From NCBI GenBank assembly GCA_024640385.1, contig JAHEFC010000022.1:1-18024 (forward strand): 18,024 nucleotides of DNA. The letters are read 5' to 3'. The notes beneath the pieces are model-generated. The model ran no database searches, had not been told where the DNA came from, and saw only the letters and a program-made list of their open reading frames with translations. Both the position numbers and the translations under genes were made by a program. Of the stretch, positions 1-7,047 are shown piece after piece. This DNA comes from Sphingobacteriales bacterium. Lineage in GTDB: Bacteria; Bacteroidota; Bacteroidia; Chitinophagales; Chitinophagaceae. The first letter of the stretch is position 1; each line of letters begins with the position of its first letter.

Positions 1-854
1 AGTTCTACACCCATTCTGCCTGCAATAGCCAGCAGGTGAATAACGAAATTGGTGGACCCGCCAATAGCGGCGTTTACCATGATCGCATTTTCAAAAGCCT
101 GCCTGGTCAGTACTTTTGATATCCTCAGGTCTTCTTTCACCATCTCTACGATCCGCTGACCTGAATATTGCGCCAGTACTTTTCTTCGGCTATCCGCAGC
201 CGGTATAGCCGCATTTGAAGGAAGTGTGAGTCCCAGTGATTCAACCATACAGGCCATGGTAGATGCAGTACCCATGACTGCGCAATGTCCGCGGCTCCGG
301 CACATACATGCTTCCGCCACCGTAAGCTCCTCCTGGCTCATATCCCCGCTCCGTACAGCATCATTAAATCTCCAGACATCACTGGTACCAATGGTTTTAC
401 CCTGGTAACGCCCGGTAAGCATGGGGCCGCCTGATACCACAATGGTCGGCAGGTCAACACTTGCTGCGCCCATCACCAAAGAAGGCGTTGTTTTATCGCA
501 ACCGCAAAGCAGTACTACACCATCCATCGGGTTAGCACGGATGGATTCTTCTGTATCCATGCTGGCAAGATTACGGTAAAGCATAGCTGTAGGCTTGATC
601 AGGGTTTCCCCCAGGGACATGACAGGGAACTCAACGGGAAATCCACCTGCTGCGATAACTCCTTTCTTGACAGATTCAGCGAGTTCGCGGAAATGGGCAT
701 TGCAGGGAGTGAATTCGCTCCAGGTATTACAAATGCCTATCACGGGTTTACCCCTGAATTCTTCATCAGGTATCCCCTGGTTCTTCATCCATGCGCGATA
801 AATGAAGCCATCTTTACCGGTTCTGCCGAACCAGTCTTGCGACCTTAATTTCAT
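1..854 (-). CDS. IlvD/Edd family sugar-acid dehydratase, N-terminal part (3' end outside window)
   Basis: The reading frame opens at an ATG at 854 and stays open to the window edge, giving about 284 residues of a family usually near 570-590. These enzymes dehydrate a sugar acid or dihydroxy acid to a 2-keto product using an Fe-S cluster and Mg2+. Visible marks are GICNTW (Cys42), LLCGCDKTTP (Cys117/Cys119) and RSRGHC (Cys191), where cluster cysteines are expected, plus VSGGPML and GGSTN. The opening KLRSQDWFGRTGKDGFIYR and the PVMSLGE segment resemble the arabinonate/xylonate dehydratase branch more than IlvD proper, so I infer a sugar acid as substrate. The exact sugar cannot be read from the sequence. 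It lies downstream of the ComB-like gene on the same strand, separated by about 100 bp of inverted repeat. The family is certain; the specificity is not. Confidence 0.9.
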   Translation of the reverse strand, partial: MKLRSQDWFGRTGKDGFIYRAWMKNQGIPDEEFRGKPVIGICNTWSEFTPCNAHFRELAESVKKGVIAAGGFPVEFPVMSLGETLIKPTAMLYRNLASMDTEESIRANPMDGVVLLCGCDKTTPSLVMGAASVDLPTIVVSGGPMLTGRYQGKTIGTSDVWRFNDAVRSGDMSQEELTVAEACMCRSRGHCAVMGTASTMACMVESLGLTLPSNAAIPAADSRRKVLAQYSGQRIVEMVKEDLRISKVLTRQAFENAIMVNAAIGGSTNFVIHLLAIAGRMGVE

Positions 855-870
855 TCTTCAATATAATCAA

Positions 871-966
871 ATTGCCTAATTGGCTAATTGGCTGATGGCC
901 TAATTCTTAAGGTGGTCTTTCCCGGTGAATTAGCCAATTAGTGAATTAGCTAATCAGCCAATCACC
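871..966. repeat. AT-rich inverted and direct repeat (AATTGGCT units)
   Basis: The junction between the ComB-like gene and the dehydratase is built from variants of AATTGGCTAATT. CTAATTGGCTAATT at 876-889 is perfectly inverted at 928-941. ATTGGCTGAT at 887-896 is inverted at 953-962. The arms could fold into alternative hairpins. The right arm runs into the 3' end of the upstream gene and supplies its TGA stop (954-956). There is no strong T-tract, so it is not a clear intrinsic terminator. Confidence 0.7.
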
Positions 967-1679
967 AACCTGTCCCCCTTGAACATGGGAAGAACATTTG
1001 CCCCATCAGGAGCGAGACAGTAGCGTATGTCTTTTTCAAGACCGAAATTGGTAAGCCTGTGATAATGTGAGGCATCGTTCACCTTCATGAATTCATAAAG
1101 ATCGGGTTGGGCGGATTTATACATATTATACGCCAGTCTTGAACTATCGCAGCGAATATGAAAATGATCCTGGATACGGTTTATCACAGCGCCGGCAAAT
1201 AAAGTATCTTCTATATTCACCCTGTCTTTCCATGCAGCACAGCCTAAAACCACATTCTGCTTCTTTTCGACAAGGTGATCACACACGGCCGAAAGATTGG
1301 GGAAAGATCCAGTAATGATCTCTTTGGCGCCATTGTCAAGCGCCATATGAAGAAGTTTTGTGCCGTTGGTTGTGGTGAGCACAAGCACTCTATCCTTAAT
1401 GAATGAAGGCGGGTATTCAAAAGGAGAATTCCCATATTCAAGTCCTTCAGCAATTTTCCCGTCCCTTTCACCTGCTGTGATGCCTCCTACTTCCTTACCC
1501 AGCTCTATGCATTGTGGAACCGTTGCAACAGGGATGACCGATGCTGCGCCATTGTATAATGCAGTGGCAATAGTGGATGTTGCCCTCAACACATCTATGA
1601 TCACCACAACGGAATCTGATACATCATAGAGATGAAGCAATGCTGGAGAAAGGGAAGTATAGAGAGTCGGTTTAGTCAT
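954..1679 (-). CDS. comB: ComB-like 2-phosphosulfolactate phosphatase family protein
   Basis: This encodes 241 residues from the ATG at 1679; a TTG three codons upstream is a less likely start. The family hydrolyses (R)-2-phospho-3-sulfolactate to sulfolactate and phosphate, a step known from coenzyme M synthesis in methanogens, and homologues occur in many bacteria without coenzyme M. Conserved family features are visible: IDVLRATSTI near the N-terminus, the TAGERDG stretch, the EYGNSP motif and VLTTTNGT in the middle, which together form the acidic Mg2+-dependent site. The length is normal for the family. No other sulfolactate or coenzyme M gene is nearby, so the true substrate in this organism is open. 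It follows gcvT on the same strand after about 100 bp of repeat. The last codons lie inside the 871-966 repeat, so the extreme C-terminus may have been reshaped by it. Confidence 0.88.
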   Translation of the reverse strand: MTKPTLYTSLSPALLHLYDVSDSVVVIIDVLRATSTIATALYNGAASVIPVATVPQCIELGKEVGGITAGERDGKIAEGLEYGNSPFEYPPSFIKDRVLVLTTTNGTKLLHMALDNGAKEIITGSFPNLSAVCDHLVEKKQNVVLGCAAWKDRVNIEDTLFAGAVINRIQDHFHIRCDSSRLAYNMYKSAQPDLYEFMKVNDASHYHRLTNFGLEKDIRYCLAPDGANVLPMFKGDRLVIG

Positions 1680-1690
1680 ATGTTTCAAAT

Positions 1691-1783
1691 TACAGGCTGC
1701 TATTACAGGTTACAGGTGGCAGGTGGCAGGTTGCAGAAAACAAAGATGCTGCAACCTGCAACCCGTAACCTGCAACCTGCTAA
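1691..1783. repeat. Low-complexity inverted repeat (GCAGGTTGCAGG / CCTGCAACCTGC)
   Basis: The gcvT-comB junction consists of degenerate units of the form (A)CAGGTTGCAGGT. CAGGTTGCAG at 1727-1736 is perfectly inverted at 1749-1758 with a 12-nt loop. The flanking units (TTACAGGTGGCAGG on the left; CCCGTAACCTGCAACCTGC on the right) extend the pairing imperfectly to about 30 nt per arm. The right arm abuts the gcvT stop (TAG, complement of 1780-1782). It could form a stable hairpin in the gcvT-comB transcript, but no T-run follows on either side. Confidence 0.7.
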
Positions 1784-2865
1784 ACGAATGGTATTTTAAC
1801 AACCTTGGCCTTCAACATCTTATCACGCACTTCAATATAGATCTCGCTGTCCAGCGATGAATGTTCTGTTTGTACATAACCAAGGCCAATGGCTTTTTGC
1901 ATACTGGGCGACTGTGTACCCGAGGTTACCCGTCCAATGAGATTGCCTTCGGCGTCTTTGATCCGGTAATCGTGACGGGGTATACCTTTGTCCACCATCT
2001 CAAAACCCACGAGTTTTTTCTCTACGCCATTTGTTTTCTGTTTTTGTAGGTATTCGCTGGCAGTGAAGGGCTTTGTGAATTTAGTGATCCATCCCAGGCC
2101 TGCCTCAAGCGGTGTGGAAAAATCATCAATATCATTGCCGTATAAACAGAAACCCTTTTCAAGACGAAGTGTATCCCTGGCGCCAAGTCCTATCGGCTTG
2201 ATCCCGGCGGCTGCACCCGCTTCGAAGATCGCATCCCAGATGCGGTTTGCATTATCATCTTTATCTTCAAAATAGATCTCAACGCCGCCGGCACCTGTAT
2301 AACCTGTTGCACTGACCAGCACATTTTCAACTCCGGCAAATTTTCCCTTGGAAAAAGTGTAGTATTTCATGTTCAGGATATCCATATCGGTCAATGGCTG
2401 AAGGATCCTGGTTGCGTTTGGACCCTGAATGGCCAGCAAACAGGTTTTGTCGGAAATATTATGCATCTCCACACCGGCAGAATTATGACGAACGATCCAT
2501 TCCCAGTCCTTTTCTATGTTGGATGCGTTCACTACCAGCATATACACTTTGTTCTCGTCAATGCAATACACCAGCAGATCGTCCACTATACCGCCATTTT
2601 CGTTGGTCATGCAGCTGTACTGGGCTTTTCCATTACTGAGTTTGGCAGCATCGTTCGTTGTGATCCGCTGGATCAGATCAAGGGCATTCTCTCCCTTGAG
2701 TATGAATTCCCCCATATGGCTCACATCAAAAACACCTGAATTATTCCTTACGGAATGGTGCTCATCATTGATCCCTGTATAGGAAATTGGCATATTATAT
2801 CCTGCAAATTCGGCCATTTTAGCCCCAAGGGCCAGGTGCTTGTGCGTGAACGGGGTTGACTTCAT
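1780..2865 (-). CDS. gcvT: Glycine cleavage system T protein (aminomethyltransferase)
   Basis: The protein has 361 residues from the ATG at 2865, close to the 364 of E. coli GcvT. It transfers the methylene carbon from the aminomethyl-lipoyl group of protein H to tetrahydrofolate, giving 5,10-methylene-THF and ammonia, in the cytoplasm. Diagnostic stretches are [17 protein letters not shown] at the N-terminus, [10 protein letters not shown] (about 45-53), the substrate-site [10 protein letters not shown] (91-100, catalytic aspartate region), [33 protein letters not shown], and the C-terminal barrel with [14 protein letters not shown] seven codons upstream is rejected because it lies inside the predicted -7 box. 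Genes for GcvH and GcvP are not in this window. It is the first gene of a unit that continues into the ComB-like gene and perhaps the dehydratase. Confidence 0.97.
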   Translation of the reverse strand: MKSTPFTHKHLALGAKMAEFAGYNMPISYTGINDEHHSVRNNSGVFDVSHMGEFILKGENALDLIQRITTNDAAKLSNGKAQYSCMTNENGGIVDDLLVYCIDENKVYMLVVNASNIEKDWEWIVRHNSAGVEMHNISDKTCLLAIQGPNATRILQPLTDMDILNMKYYTFSKGKFAGVENVLVSATGYTGAGGVEIYFEDKDDNANRIWDAIFEAGAAAGIKPIGLGARDTLRLEKGFCLYGNDIDDFSTPLEAGLGWITKFTKPFTASEYLQKQKTNGVEKKLVGFEMVDKGIPRHDYRIKDAEGNLIGRVTSGTQSPSMQKAIGLGYVQTEHSSLDSEIYIEVRDKMLKAKVVKIPFV

Positions 2866-2883
2866 ACAATCTATTGAGGGTGG

Positions 2884-2914
2884 CAAAGATACGCCGCATG
2901 GGTATTTGTAAAAA
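2884..2914 (-). promoter_or_regulatory. Predicted gcvT promoter (Bacteroidota type)
   Basis: On the minus strand TATCTTTG (complement of 2884-2891) matches the Bacteroidota -7 consensus TAnnTTTG exactly. A run of T sits 19 nt upstream where the -33 TTTG element is expected, so the -33 match is only partial. Initiation about 7 nt after the box leaves a leader of roughly 12 nt before the ATG at 2865. This is inferred from sequence alone. Confidence 0.5.
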
Positions 2915-2917
2915 GAA

Positions 2918-2955
2918 AAAGAGGCTGTCTCAAAACTACATGAGACAGCCTCTTT
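2918..2955 (-). terminator. Intrinsic terminator of the padR-pspC unit
   Basis: AAAGAGGCTGTCTCA (2918-2932) and TGAGACAGCCTCTTT (2941-2955) form a perfect 15-bp stem with an 8-nt loop. Read on the minus strand it follows the pspC-like stop at 2978 by about 20 nt, and the descending arm runs into CTCTTTTTCTTTTT, a good U-tract. It therefore ends the minus-strand transcript just before the gcvT promoter, and the U-tract lies next to the gcvT -33 region. Confidence 0.9.
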
Positions 2956-2977
2956 CCGGTGGAGTTCCTATAACATC

Positions 2978-5227
2978 TCACTTCCCTATCCTCATCAGGT
3001 CAAAGATCGAGATCATATGATAAACATAAGCCCCTTTCCTCCTGCCTGAAGTCTCATCTTCTTCTGATTCCTTCTTCACATTCCTGTCCAGCTTGGTATT
3101 CAGCCTGATATTAACCGAAGTGTCCTTGCCTTTCAGCTTGATATCTACAGTATCGATCTTGATCTCCTTGTCTTTTTTATACCTGTAACCGTTATTATCT
3201 CCCTTATTCTCGTCAGTGTTCTCTTCTTTGTTCTCGTCTGCATTCCAGTCGTCCGATTTTTTATCGGTTCTTTCCAGCCCGGTGGCAGTCATGGTATACC
3301 AGACATCTGTTCTGTAACCATAATCACGACTCCAGTCTTCATCCCAATCCACCCTCAGGCCCCGATCACGACCCCTGTATCTGGCACTCACCGTGAACCA
3401 ATCGTACGCATCTGTTCTGTTGTCAATTCGTATCTGTTTGCCAACAGGAACTTCGATCACAACCATCACCTGCTGATTTCTGAATTTGTTCTGCTTGGTG
3501 ATCGCAAACCCTTCCGGTAGGTAAAGCACAGAATCTTTCTGGCTAACGGGGAAACTGATCTTTTCTGCATTGGCCTCCGCTTCAACAGGAGTATTTGCCC
3601 TTGCAAATTTCAGGAGGTAGGCATGATAAGCTGAATCGTCACTGCGTTCCACTTTCACCCTGATGGTGTTGATCAGCATGCTGTCTTCATCCGCACTGAG
3701 CTTGGGAAAATTCTCATGTTCATTGTCTTCATCGAACCATGCCAGGCTGTAAAATCTGCCATCAGCAGGCATCACATCCACAGCCAGTTTACTGGTTGAA
3801 GGGTTGGACAGCTGAATTTCCTCCTGAACTGATTCCACACGTTTGAACTGCTTAGTGATGATCGCGCCAAGGAAAACGGCACTGATCAGTCCAATGGTCC
3901 AAAGGCTGCCGAAAGTCCAACCCAGGTAGCTGTTGTTGGAACGTGCACCTGTCATTCTCCTGATGATCCATACTACTGCAGCGATGATGGGAATACCAAA
4001 CAACAGGACTATAGTATTAAAGGCCAGGAAATTCTGCCAGAAACCTTCCAGCACATAGTTCTTCAGGTCATACACGCCGTAACCCAATCCTGAAAAAAGT
4101 AGGGCTGTGAAAGCAATAAAAATTGCGAATACAATGATCCCCGCGATGAACAGGAAGAATGCCTTGAATAATACGCCTATGGCATGGGCGAAGCCGTTAC
4201 CAGCTCTTCTTGCCGCAGGTCCGATCTCAGAACTATAAACTTTTGCTGATTGATTACTTACATCTTTACCCCATTGGCCTACTTCTTCACCCCAGGCTTT
4301 GGCTTTCTCACCGAATTCTGAACCAAATTTCTCCGCTCTTCCCTTTACGCCCTGCAGTTCTTCCTGCACTGAATTCTTTATGCTTTCCAGATCTATTTTC
4401 TCACCGCGCATTTCCAATTTCTCCGATGCTGTTCTTGCTTCAGGTATCACCATCCACAAGATCACATAGATCAGGAACAGCGTTCCGCCAAACCCACTGA
4501 AGATAAAGTCTGGGAATCCATCAAAGTTGCCGAAGAACCATACATTCCTGAATATCGAGTGGAATACTCCCAAGATCAAAGGCAATGCGAAGATCACCCT
4601 TGGAACCCAAACCGGTATATTGAAATATGCAGAGATACCGCTTGCCACACCGCCTATCACTTTGCTATCCGGGTTTCTGTACAACCTTCTTCTCATATTG
4701 GCCTGCATTCCTTTCGCAGGAAGCACGATCCATAAAATGATATAAAGAGGGATACCCGATCCAAAACCACCAAGTGTCACGAGTGCAAACAGCACACGAA
4801 CTATGGCAGGATCTATCTTAAGATAATATGCCAATCCGCTGCAAACACCACCCAGAACTTTGTCGTTCTCATTCCTGTACAGCGAACCCCTTGGTTCTTC
4901 CTGGGCCGTATAAGAAGTTGATGAAGTTCCTGTTGCACCTGTTGAACCCGTCTCTGCTGCCCCTTCACTATCAAAGTCTTCAGGTCTGCCAATCCCTTTG
5001 ATCACCGTTTCAACATGCTGGTCTGTGATACATGCACTTCCTTTCTTCAGGTCTTCAGTGAATAATTCAGCGATCCTGTTCTCAATATCATTGATGATCT
5101 CATCCCTTCCCTCTTCCTTCGCGAAGTACTTCCTCAGGCTATCCGTGTAATGCTGCAATATTTCATAGGCCGATTCCTCTATCGGGATCACCCTGCCCTG
5201 AAAATTTATGTTGATTACCTTTTTCAT
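2978..5227 (-). CDS. Tandem PspC-domain membrane protein with long C-terminal extension
   Basis: This is a 749-residue envelope protein. Residues 1-90 form a soluble N-terminal domain (opening KKVININFQGRVIPIEESAY), commonly found before PspC domains in Bacteroidota. A Ser/Thr/Gly linker follows (about 90-112). The first PspC domain is at 117-171 (NDKVLGGVCSGLAYYLKIDP, ending ILWIVLPA). The second is at 183-265 (DSKVIGGVASGISAYF, ending ILWMVIPEA) and carries an aromatic/glycine insertion. Then come a charged amphipathic stretch (270-345), hydrophobic segments near 350-378, 405-432 and 445-466, and a hydrophilic, probably periplasmic, region of about 280 residues rich in D/E/K/N. PspC proteins in other bacteria sense or relay envelope stress; no PspA, PspB or PspF is seen here. 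The gene begins 10 nt after padR, so PadR very likely controls it. The domain assignment is firm; the physiological signal is unknown. Confidence 0.92.
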   Translation of the reverse strand: MKKVININFQGRVIPIEESAYEILQHYTDSLRKYFAKEEGRDEIINDIENRIAELFTEDLKKGSACITDQHVETVIKGIGRPEDFDSEGAAETGSTGATGTSSTSYTAQEEPRGSLYRNENDKVLGGVCSGLAYYLKIDPAIVRVLFALVTLGGFGSGIPLYIILWIVLPAKGMQANMRRRLYRNPDSKVIGGVASGISAYFNIPVWVPRVIFALPLILGVFHSIFRNVWFFGNFDGFPDFIFSGFGGTLFLIYVILWMVIPEARTASEKLEMRGEKIDLESIKNSVQEELQGVKGRAEKFGSEFGEKAKAWGEEVGQWGKDVSNQSAKVYSSEIGPAARRAGNGFAHAIGVLFKAFFLFIAGIIVFAIFIAFTALLFSGLGYGVYDLKNYVLEGFWQNFLAFNTIVLLFGIPIIAAVVWIIRRMTGARSNNSYLGWTFGSLWTIGLISAVFLGAIITKQFKRVESVQEEIQLSNPSTSKLAVDVMPADGRFYSLAWFDEDNEHENFPKLSADEDSMLINTIRVKVERSDDSAYHAYLLKFARANTPVEAEANAEKISFPVSQKDSVLYLPEGFAITKQNKFRNQQVMVVIEVPVGKQIRIDNRTDAYDWFTVSARYRGRDRGLRVDWDEDWSRDYGYRTDVWYTMTATGLERTDKKSDDWNADENKEENTDENKGDNNGYRYKKDKEIKIDTVDIKLKGKDTSVNIRLNTKLDRNVKKESEEDETSGRRKGAYVYHMISIFDLMRIGK

Positions 5228-5237
5228 TGTTCGCGAT

Positions 5238-5603
5238 TTATTGATTAGTTGGTTGTGTTTCTTCTACTGTATGATATCCATTCTGCGTGATCATCTGTAC
5301 TGCATTAGCCATTTCCTGCCAGGTCGCTTCAAGTTCTTTGTAAAAATCAGCCCCTTTATCGGTGAGGGAAAAATACTTCCGTGGGGGACCGCCTGTGCTT
5401 TCTACCCAGCGGTAGGTGAGGAAGTCTGCATTCTTTAATCGGGTCAATAATGGATACAATGTTCCCTCCAGGATATGCAGGTTTGCTTTTTTCATCTCCT
5501 CAATAATATCCGAGGGATAAGCTTCACCACGCCTGATAATGGAGAGAATACAAAACTCCAGGACTCCCTTTCGCATCTGGCTTTGAGTATTCTCGATGTT
5601 CAT
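5238..5603 (-). CDS. PadR family transcriptional regulator
   Basis: The 121-residue protein has the size of the short PadR subfamily: an N-terminal winged helix with one C-terminal dimerisation helix. The opening MRKGVLEFCILSIIRRGEAYPSDI, the recognition-helix region LEGTLYPLLTRLKNADFL and the wing segment GPPRKYFSLTDKG (about 73-85) are typical. These proteins are repressors that dimerise and bind palindromes near their own promoters. The gene is immediately upstream of the PspC-like gene (10-nt gap) and downstream of a palindrome-embedded promoter, which fits autoregulation of a padR-pspC pair, an arrangement common in Bacteroidota. The ligand or signal is not evident. Confidence 0.95.
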   Translation of the reverse strand: MNIENTQSQMRKGVLEFCILSIIRRGEAYPSDIIEEMKKANLHILEGTLYPLLTRLKNADFLTYRWVESTGGPPRKYFSLTDKGADFYKELEATWQEMANAVQMITQNGYHTVEETQPTNQ

Positions 5604-5834
5604 GTCTCTGGTTTTAATTTCTGTTTTTAATTAAGCCCCGGGGGACAGGCTCTTGATTTTTTGTTCTTCTGATGTTCTTTGGTCTTCTTTTTATTTCCTT
5701 CTGTCCCCCTGCCCTTATTTCCTGCCTTTTGTTAGATCCTTCCTTCGTTCTTCATTCACCTAACCATTTCCTGTTTGCTCGCTGTTTTTCGCCTACCTGA
5801 TCTTTAATTCTTCTGCTGTTTCTCAATTACGATG
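5604..5834 (-). other. Long purine-rich 5' leader of padR-pspC with a 9-bp GC-rich inverted repeat
   Basis: If the promoter at 5835-5865 is right, the padR transcript has a leader of about 220 nt. In the transcript sense it is strongly purine-rich (the plus strand reads as long C/T runs such as TTCTTCTTTTTATTTCCTTC). GGGGGACAG (complement of 5701-5709) and CTGTCCCCC (complement of 5640-5648) can form a perfect 9-bp stem enclosing 52 nt, ending about 35 nt before the start codon. A CCCCGGGG palindrome (5636-5643) abuts the second arm. No open frame of note and no riboswitch family I recognise is present. Confidence 0.45.
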
Positions 5835-5865
5835 TAAAACTAGGGCATTATTTAGTATTATGCAA
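5835..5865 (-). promoter_or_regulatory. Predicted padR-pspC promoter
   Basis: On the minus strand TAGTTTTA (complement of 5835-5842) matches TAnnTTTG at all but the last base. A TTG (complement of 5863-5865) lies exactly 20 nt upstream, the spacing of Bacteroidota -33/-7 promoters. It is interleaved with the palindrome at 5839-5874, so a repressor bound there would cover the whole promoter. Confidence 0.5.
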
Positions 5866-5874
5866 TACCTAGTA
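5839..5874. promoter_or_regulatory. Palindromic operator, probable PadR binding site
   Basis: Two nested symmetries are present. ACTAGG (5839-5844) pairs with CCTAGT (5868-5873). TAGTATT (5853-5859) pairs with AATACCTA (5864-5871), the right half having one extra C, around a central ATGC. The element lies in the padR promoter and nowhere else in the window. That PadR binds it is inferred from position and symmetry and from the known autorepression of this family. Confidence 0.5.
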
Positions 5875-6072
5875 CAAGATTTCTAACAGTAGCATCTCAG
5901 GCATAGTAGTCTTACATAATTCAATTAATTGATTTACAATACTTTATTTCAATAACCAGGCAAGCGGAGGACCTGCCTGTTGTGATAAACGGCAAATAAA
6001 AATGACGAATGGAGTCGAAAAAACTCGCTATTTAGTGGAATTGGGTAATTTATAAATCCATTTATCACCTTA
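5875..6072. other. Intergenic region upstream of the TIM-barrel gene
   Basis: This AT-rich spacer separates the divergent padR and TIM-barrel genes. It contains short palindromes (CAATTAATTG near 5930; ATTTATAAAT at 6048-6057) and a weak CAGGCA/TGCCTG hairpin around 5958-5980. No plus-strand sequence matches both promoter elements well; TACTTTAT near 5940 is the nearest to a -7 box. No gene or RNA was recognised. Confidence 0.4.
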
Positions 6073-7047
6073 ATGACCAGTAAGATGACATCGAGAAGGC
6101 ATTTTATCAAACAAACCGCCAAAGCAACAGCAGCCATGACCATCCCAGCCTCTATCCTGTTTCCTCAACCCTCTTTTTACAAGATCTCCCTCGCGCAATT
6201 CTCACTGGCTCCATCCTTCTTTACCAGGAAGATGGATACCCTCGATTTCCCGGCAAAAGCAAAAAATGAATTCGGTATTGATGCAGTTGAATATGTATCC
6301 ATGTTCTTCAAAGACAAAGTTTCCGATTCAAAATATCTGGCTGAACTGAAAAAAAGATCCGATGATCTGGGTGTAAGAAATGTACTCATCATGATTGATA
6401 CAGAAGGTGACCTTGGTGCCAGTGAGCCGGCAAAAAGGCAACAGGCCATAGATAACCACACCAAATGGATCGAAGCAGCCAAATTTCTGGGATGCCATTC
6501 TATTCGCGTCAATATCGATGGGGACGGAACGGATGAGCAGATCTTTGATGCAGCTCTTGAAGGATATGGGAAACTGGTATCTGTTGGACAAAAAATGGAC
6601 ATGGGAGTTATTGTTGAAAATCATAACGGGCCAACCAACAACCCTGAATATCTTGCGAAGCTGATGAAGCAGATCAACAACCCTTATGCAGGTACACTGC
6701 CTGATTTCGGGAACTTTATCAGGCGTTCGAAACCCGAAGCGGCAACAATGGAAGCCTACGCCAAAACAACGGTGATCGCTGAATATGACAAATACAAGGG
6801 CGTTGAGATGTTAATGCCTTATGCTAAGGGAGTGAGTGCGAAAACGCATGAATTCAACGCAGATGGAAGTTGCAGGGAAACTGATTTCAAAAAGATCATG
6901 GGCATTGTTGAAAAATATAAAACCAACGCTTTCAAAGGCTTTGTGGGCATTGAATATGAAGGGGGATTTCTAAAAATGATGAATCCCAAGGAAAACTATC
7001 TTCCAGATGAGGAGGGCATCAGGGCGACGAAGAAATTATTGCTTTGA
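6073..7047 (+). CDS. Tat-exported TIM-barrel sugar phosphate isomerase/epimerase-like protein
   Basis: This is a 324-residue member of the xylose isomerase-like TIM-barrel family (AP endonuclease 2 fold). The N-terminus carries a twin-arginine signal, TSRRHFIKQTAKATAA (about 6-21), followed by a hydrophobic stretch to about residue 30, so export by Tat to the periplasm is likely. Candidate metal ligands fall in the right order at strand ends: Glu182 (VIVENH), Asp211 (LPDFGNF), His259 (KTHEF) and Glu294 (GIEYEG). It probably isomerises or epimerises a carbohydrate, but no substrate can be deduced. A second ATG at codon 5 (6085) is an alternative start that keeps the RR motif. It is the only plus-strand gene, stands alone, and its last 12 bases overlap the convergent VOC gene. 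Confidence 0.88.
   Translation: MTSKMTSRRHFIKQTAKATAAMTIPASILFPQPSFYKISLAQFSLAPSFFTRKMDTLDFPAKAKNEFGIDAVEYVSMFFKDKVSDSKYLAELKKRSDDLGVRNVLIMIDTEGDLGASEPAKRQQAIDNHTKWIEAAKFLGCHSIRVNIDGDGTDEQIFDAALEGYGKLVSVGQKMDMGVIVENHNGPTNNPEYLAKLMKQINNPYAGTLPDFGNFIRRSKPEAATMEAYAKTTVIAEYDKYKGVEMLMPYAKGVSAKTHEFNADGSCRETDFKKIMGIVEKYKTNAFKGFVGIEYEGGFLKMMNPKENYLPDEEGIRATKKLLL

Noticed and set aside
871..966. CRISPR-like array
   Set aside because: The units are short, degenerate and inverted as well as direct, with no regular unique spacers and no cas genes.
2866..2886. TTG start seven codons upstream for gcvT
   Set aside because: The TTG is part of the predicted -7 box TATCTTTG, and the family begins at the ATG at 2865.
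4210..4500. 96-codon plus-strand open frame
   Set aside because: It is a shadow of the PspC-like gene; its Pro/Leu-rich translation is typical of antisense reading.
6048..6057. ATTTATAAAT palindrome as an operator for the TIM-barrel gene
   Set aside because: A 10-bp AT-only palindrome is expected by chance in AT-rich spacer, and no promoter is associated with it.
6177..6602. 141-codon minus-strand open frame
   Set aside because: It lies fully antisense to the well-supported TIM-barrel gene, and its translation is Ser/Pro-rich with no recognisable motif.
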